Shown piece by piece: positions 62,191 to 64,000 of a DNA stretch of 64,000 bases. The position numbers and the translations under genes are program-made. Origin of the DNA: Thermoactinospora rubra (lineage in GTDB: Bacteria; Actinomycetota; Actinomycetes; Streptosporangiales; Streptosporangiaceae). The notes beneath the pieces were generated by a model. It had not been told where the DNA came from and made no database searches. It worked only from the letters and a program-made list of their open reading frames with translations. How positions within the stretch are numbered: position 1 is the stretch's first letter; each line of letters starts with the position of its first letter. Location: contig NZ_MSZZ01000042.1 in the NCBI RefSeq assembly GCF_002093975.1, positions 1 to 64,000 on the forward strand, read 5' to 3'.

Positions 62191-64000
62191 ATGCGGATCA
62201 TGCTCACCGTGCTCGATGAGCGCGGCGATCGTGACGTTGTCGTGGAAGGCGCGGAAACCGTCACCGTCGCGCAGGTCGCCGAGGCCCTTCAGGGCGAATC
62301 CGAACCGCTCGCCAAAGTGGTACGGCTCAGCCGCGCCCGCGCTCCTTACGGAATCGCCCGCCCAGACCGGTCACCGCATGACGACGCGACTCCGGACCAG
62401 GACCCCGCCTCCCCAGCCCAGGCACCGCATGGCCCCGCACGCCCCTTCCAGGCGCGGCCCGGTTTCACAACGTCAGCCACCCAGCCCCCGGCTCCCCCAA
62501 GCGCTGCGGACCGGCACTCCGTCACGACATCCGCCGCCGACCCGGCTCGCCCTGACGGCCTGGCGCCGGCAGGCCCCACGCTGTGGCGCAACGGGCACGA
62601 GCTGGACCCGCGTGCACCCGCCCGCGCCGTCCTGCGCGACGGCGACCGAGTGACGCTCCACGAGGCCCTGGCCGGTTCCACCGTGATCGACGAGCCGGGC
62701 GGCGTGGTGGAGGTCCGGGTCGTGGGCGGCCCGGGTTCTGGCGCCGTCCACCGGCTCGGCATCGGCATCCACGTCATCGGGTCCGACCCGGCGTGCGCGG
62801 TCGCCGTGCCAGACGCCTCCCTGGCCCCGGAGGCCGCCGTCCTGCGCGTCACGCCCGAGGCGATCACCGTCGAGCCCGTACGGCAGGCGCCGCCGGAGCC
62901 TGCCCTCAGGCCGAAGCTCAAGGGCAGATACGCCGAGGATGTCGCGGCGCTCCTCGAACGCGCGGAATCACGCTCCTTGGACCGCTCCACCCGACCTGGC
63001 GCCCTCGCGAACGCCACGCCGCGCCGTACGCCAGAGGACCACGAACCTCCCCCGGTGAGCCGTCACCCGACGCCGCTCCCGCCCGGGCACCGAGGCCGAT
63101 CCGGCCCGGGCGTCCCCGGATCCCGAGCCCACCCAGAGACCCCCACGTCACATGACGAGCCCGGCCCGGCGCGCCACCACGCGACCCCGCGTGAGGTCGG
63201 CTCCGCCGCGCCCACCCCACCGGGGCGCGGACGCGAGAGCCCATGGGCGGGGCCCGCCTCCTCGATCGACCTGCTGCTGGACTTCCTCCCCTTGGAGGAC
63301 CGGCGCGACTGGCCGGAAGGAAGCCTGCTGACCTGCGGCGCGTCCGTGCTCACGCTGGCCGCGATCGAGCCGCCGGACGCTCACCTGGCTCCCACCCCCG
63401 AAGGCGGCCTCGCCTACAACCGCCCGCCGCGGCTGCGCCGTCCCGAGACGCCGCGCCGGTTCGAACGCCCCAAGGAGCCGGGCCGGACGGAAGGCATCCG
63501 CCTGCAGCTGCTCGCGGCCGTGCTGCCCGCCCTCCTGGGCCTGGGTCTCGCGCTCGCTCTCCGGCAGTGGTACTTCCTGCTGATCGCCCTGATGACGCCG
63601 CTCATCATGATCGGCCAGTGGTGGAGCGACCGCAGGCACGGGCGCAGGCGGCACCGGCAGGCGCTCAAGGAGTACCAGTCCAGGCTCGAGACGTTCGAGC
63701 TAAGCGTCGAGGAGGCGAGGAGGCTCGACGAGCTGGCCCGCCGGGCGGACGCCCCCGACGCGGCCGAGCTCCTGCTGACCGCCACCGGTCCCCGCAGGCG
63801 GCTGTGGGAGCGCCGCATCCACGACGCCGACGCCCTTCGGCTGCGGGTGGGCCTGGCCGACCTGCCCGCCAACCTGGAGCTCGTCGAAGAGCAGGGCGCC
63901 CGCCTGGACCCGCCGACGTGCCGGGCCGTCCCTGTGACGCTGGCCATGCGCCGCCTGGGCGTGGCGGGCGTGACGGGACCCCGCGACACGTCCACGGCGC
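62191..64000 (+). CDS. FtsK/SpoIIIE (EccC/EssC-like) protein, N-terminal part
   Basis: An open frame of at least 603 codons running off the window end. Residues 1-45 (MRIMLTVLDERGDRDVVVEG...VAQVAEAL) resemble the ubiquitin-like N-terminus of such proteins. An FHA-like domain is at about 174-235, then a Pro/Arg-rich linker, two membrane helices (about 440-475), and the segment RRLWERRIHDADALRLRVGL typical of EccC/EssC ATPases before the ATPase domains. It may drive type VII-like secretion. GAGGGAG is 7 bases before the ATG. The ATPase motifs are outside the window. Confidence 0.85.
   Translation, partial: MRIMLTVLDERGDRDVVVEGAETVTVAQVAEALQGESEPLAKVVRLSRARAPYGIARPDRSPHDDATPDQDPASPAQAPHGPARPFQARPGFTTSATQPPAPPSAADRHSVTTSAADPARPDGLAPAGPTLWRNGHELDPRAPARAVLRDGDRVTLHEALAGSTVIDEPGGVVEVRVVGGPGSGAVHRLGIGIHVIGSDPACAVAVPDASLAPEAAVLRVTPEAITVEPVRQAPPEPALRPKLKGRYAEDVAALLERAESRSLDRSTRPGALANATPRRTPEDHEPPPVSRHPTPLPPGHRGRSGPGVPGSRAHPETPTSHDEPGPARHHATPREVGSAAPTPPGRGRESPWAGPASSIDLLLDFLPLEDRRDWPEGSLLTCGASVLTLAAIEPPDAHLAPTPEGGLAYNRPPRLRRPETPRRFERPKEPGRTEGIRLQLLAAVLPALLGLGLALALRQWYFLLIALMTPLIMIGQWWSDRRHGRRRHRQALKEYQSRLETFELSVEEARRLDELARRADAPDAAELLLTATGPRRRLWERRIHDADALRLRVGLADLPANLELVEEQGARLDPPTCRAVPVTLAMRRLGVAGVTGPRDTSTA

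Overview
The window is about 64 kb of very GC-rich DNA with strong G/C third-position bias, short or overlapping gene junctions, IdeR/DmdR-type iron boxes, a Tad-type pilus cluster, an acyl-CoA carboxylase beta/epsilon pair and AraC, MarR, ROK and PucR regulators. This points to a filamentous actinomycete. Gene content and order suggest Streptosporangiaceae (Nonomuraea-like), but the genus is inference. No rRNA, tRNA, insertion sequence, prophage or CRISPR array was seen.

Region by region. 0-3 kb: a small membrane protein, an acyl-CoA dehydrogenase and UDP-glucose dehydrogenase. 3.1-3.9 kb: a decayed HEPN/MNT toxin-antitoxin pair, fused at its front to the start of a hydrolase gene and broken by a stop codon. 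3.9-8 kb: a carbohydrate ABC transporter (binding protein and two permeases) and a GNAT enzyme. 8-14 kb: a glyoxalase-like protein, purE-purK, a lipoprotein, a GtrA protein and a two-component system. 14-17.4 kb: an iron-controlled bfd-bfr operon, then birA, a PH-domain membrane protein and a class III adenylate cyclase. 17.5-20.5 kb: a YdeP-type molybdopterin oxidoreductase with FdhD. 20.5-24.2 kb: xylR/xylA-xylB. 24.3-28.2 kb: two epoxide hydrolases and a 14-helix drug-type exporter; the first hydrolase and the exporter carry the same double operator. 28-37 kb: a DUF418 protein, PEP carboxylase, an ABC transporter, accD-accE and a NYN-domain protein. 37-42 kb: a PucR regulator, an MHS-family transporter and a YtcJ-like amidohydrolase. 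42-51 kb: small regulator/transporter pairs, an Ada-AlkA fusion with Ogt, and a VOC-AraC-PPOX operon. 50.9-61.4 kb: a long, tightly overlapping minus-strand Tad pilus operon ending in a 946-residue LysM/BTAD membrane protein, a lipoprotein and a secreted protein. 61.4-64 kb: an AT-rich intergenic patch, an 80-residue protein, four evenly spaced DnaA boxes, and the start of a large FtsK/EccC-like protein that runs off the window.

Two features recur. Many genes have a TAnnnT box 6-7 bases before the start codon, the signature of leaderless mRNAs. Eight of the convergent gene pairs overlap at their 3' coding ends, so their transcripts must be complementary at the ends. Most local regulators have a readable inverted or direct repeat at their own promoter. 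Several of these (VOC/AraC/PPOX, epoxide hydrolase/exporter, the two MarR loci, xylR/xylA, bfd-bfr) form testable small regulons.
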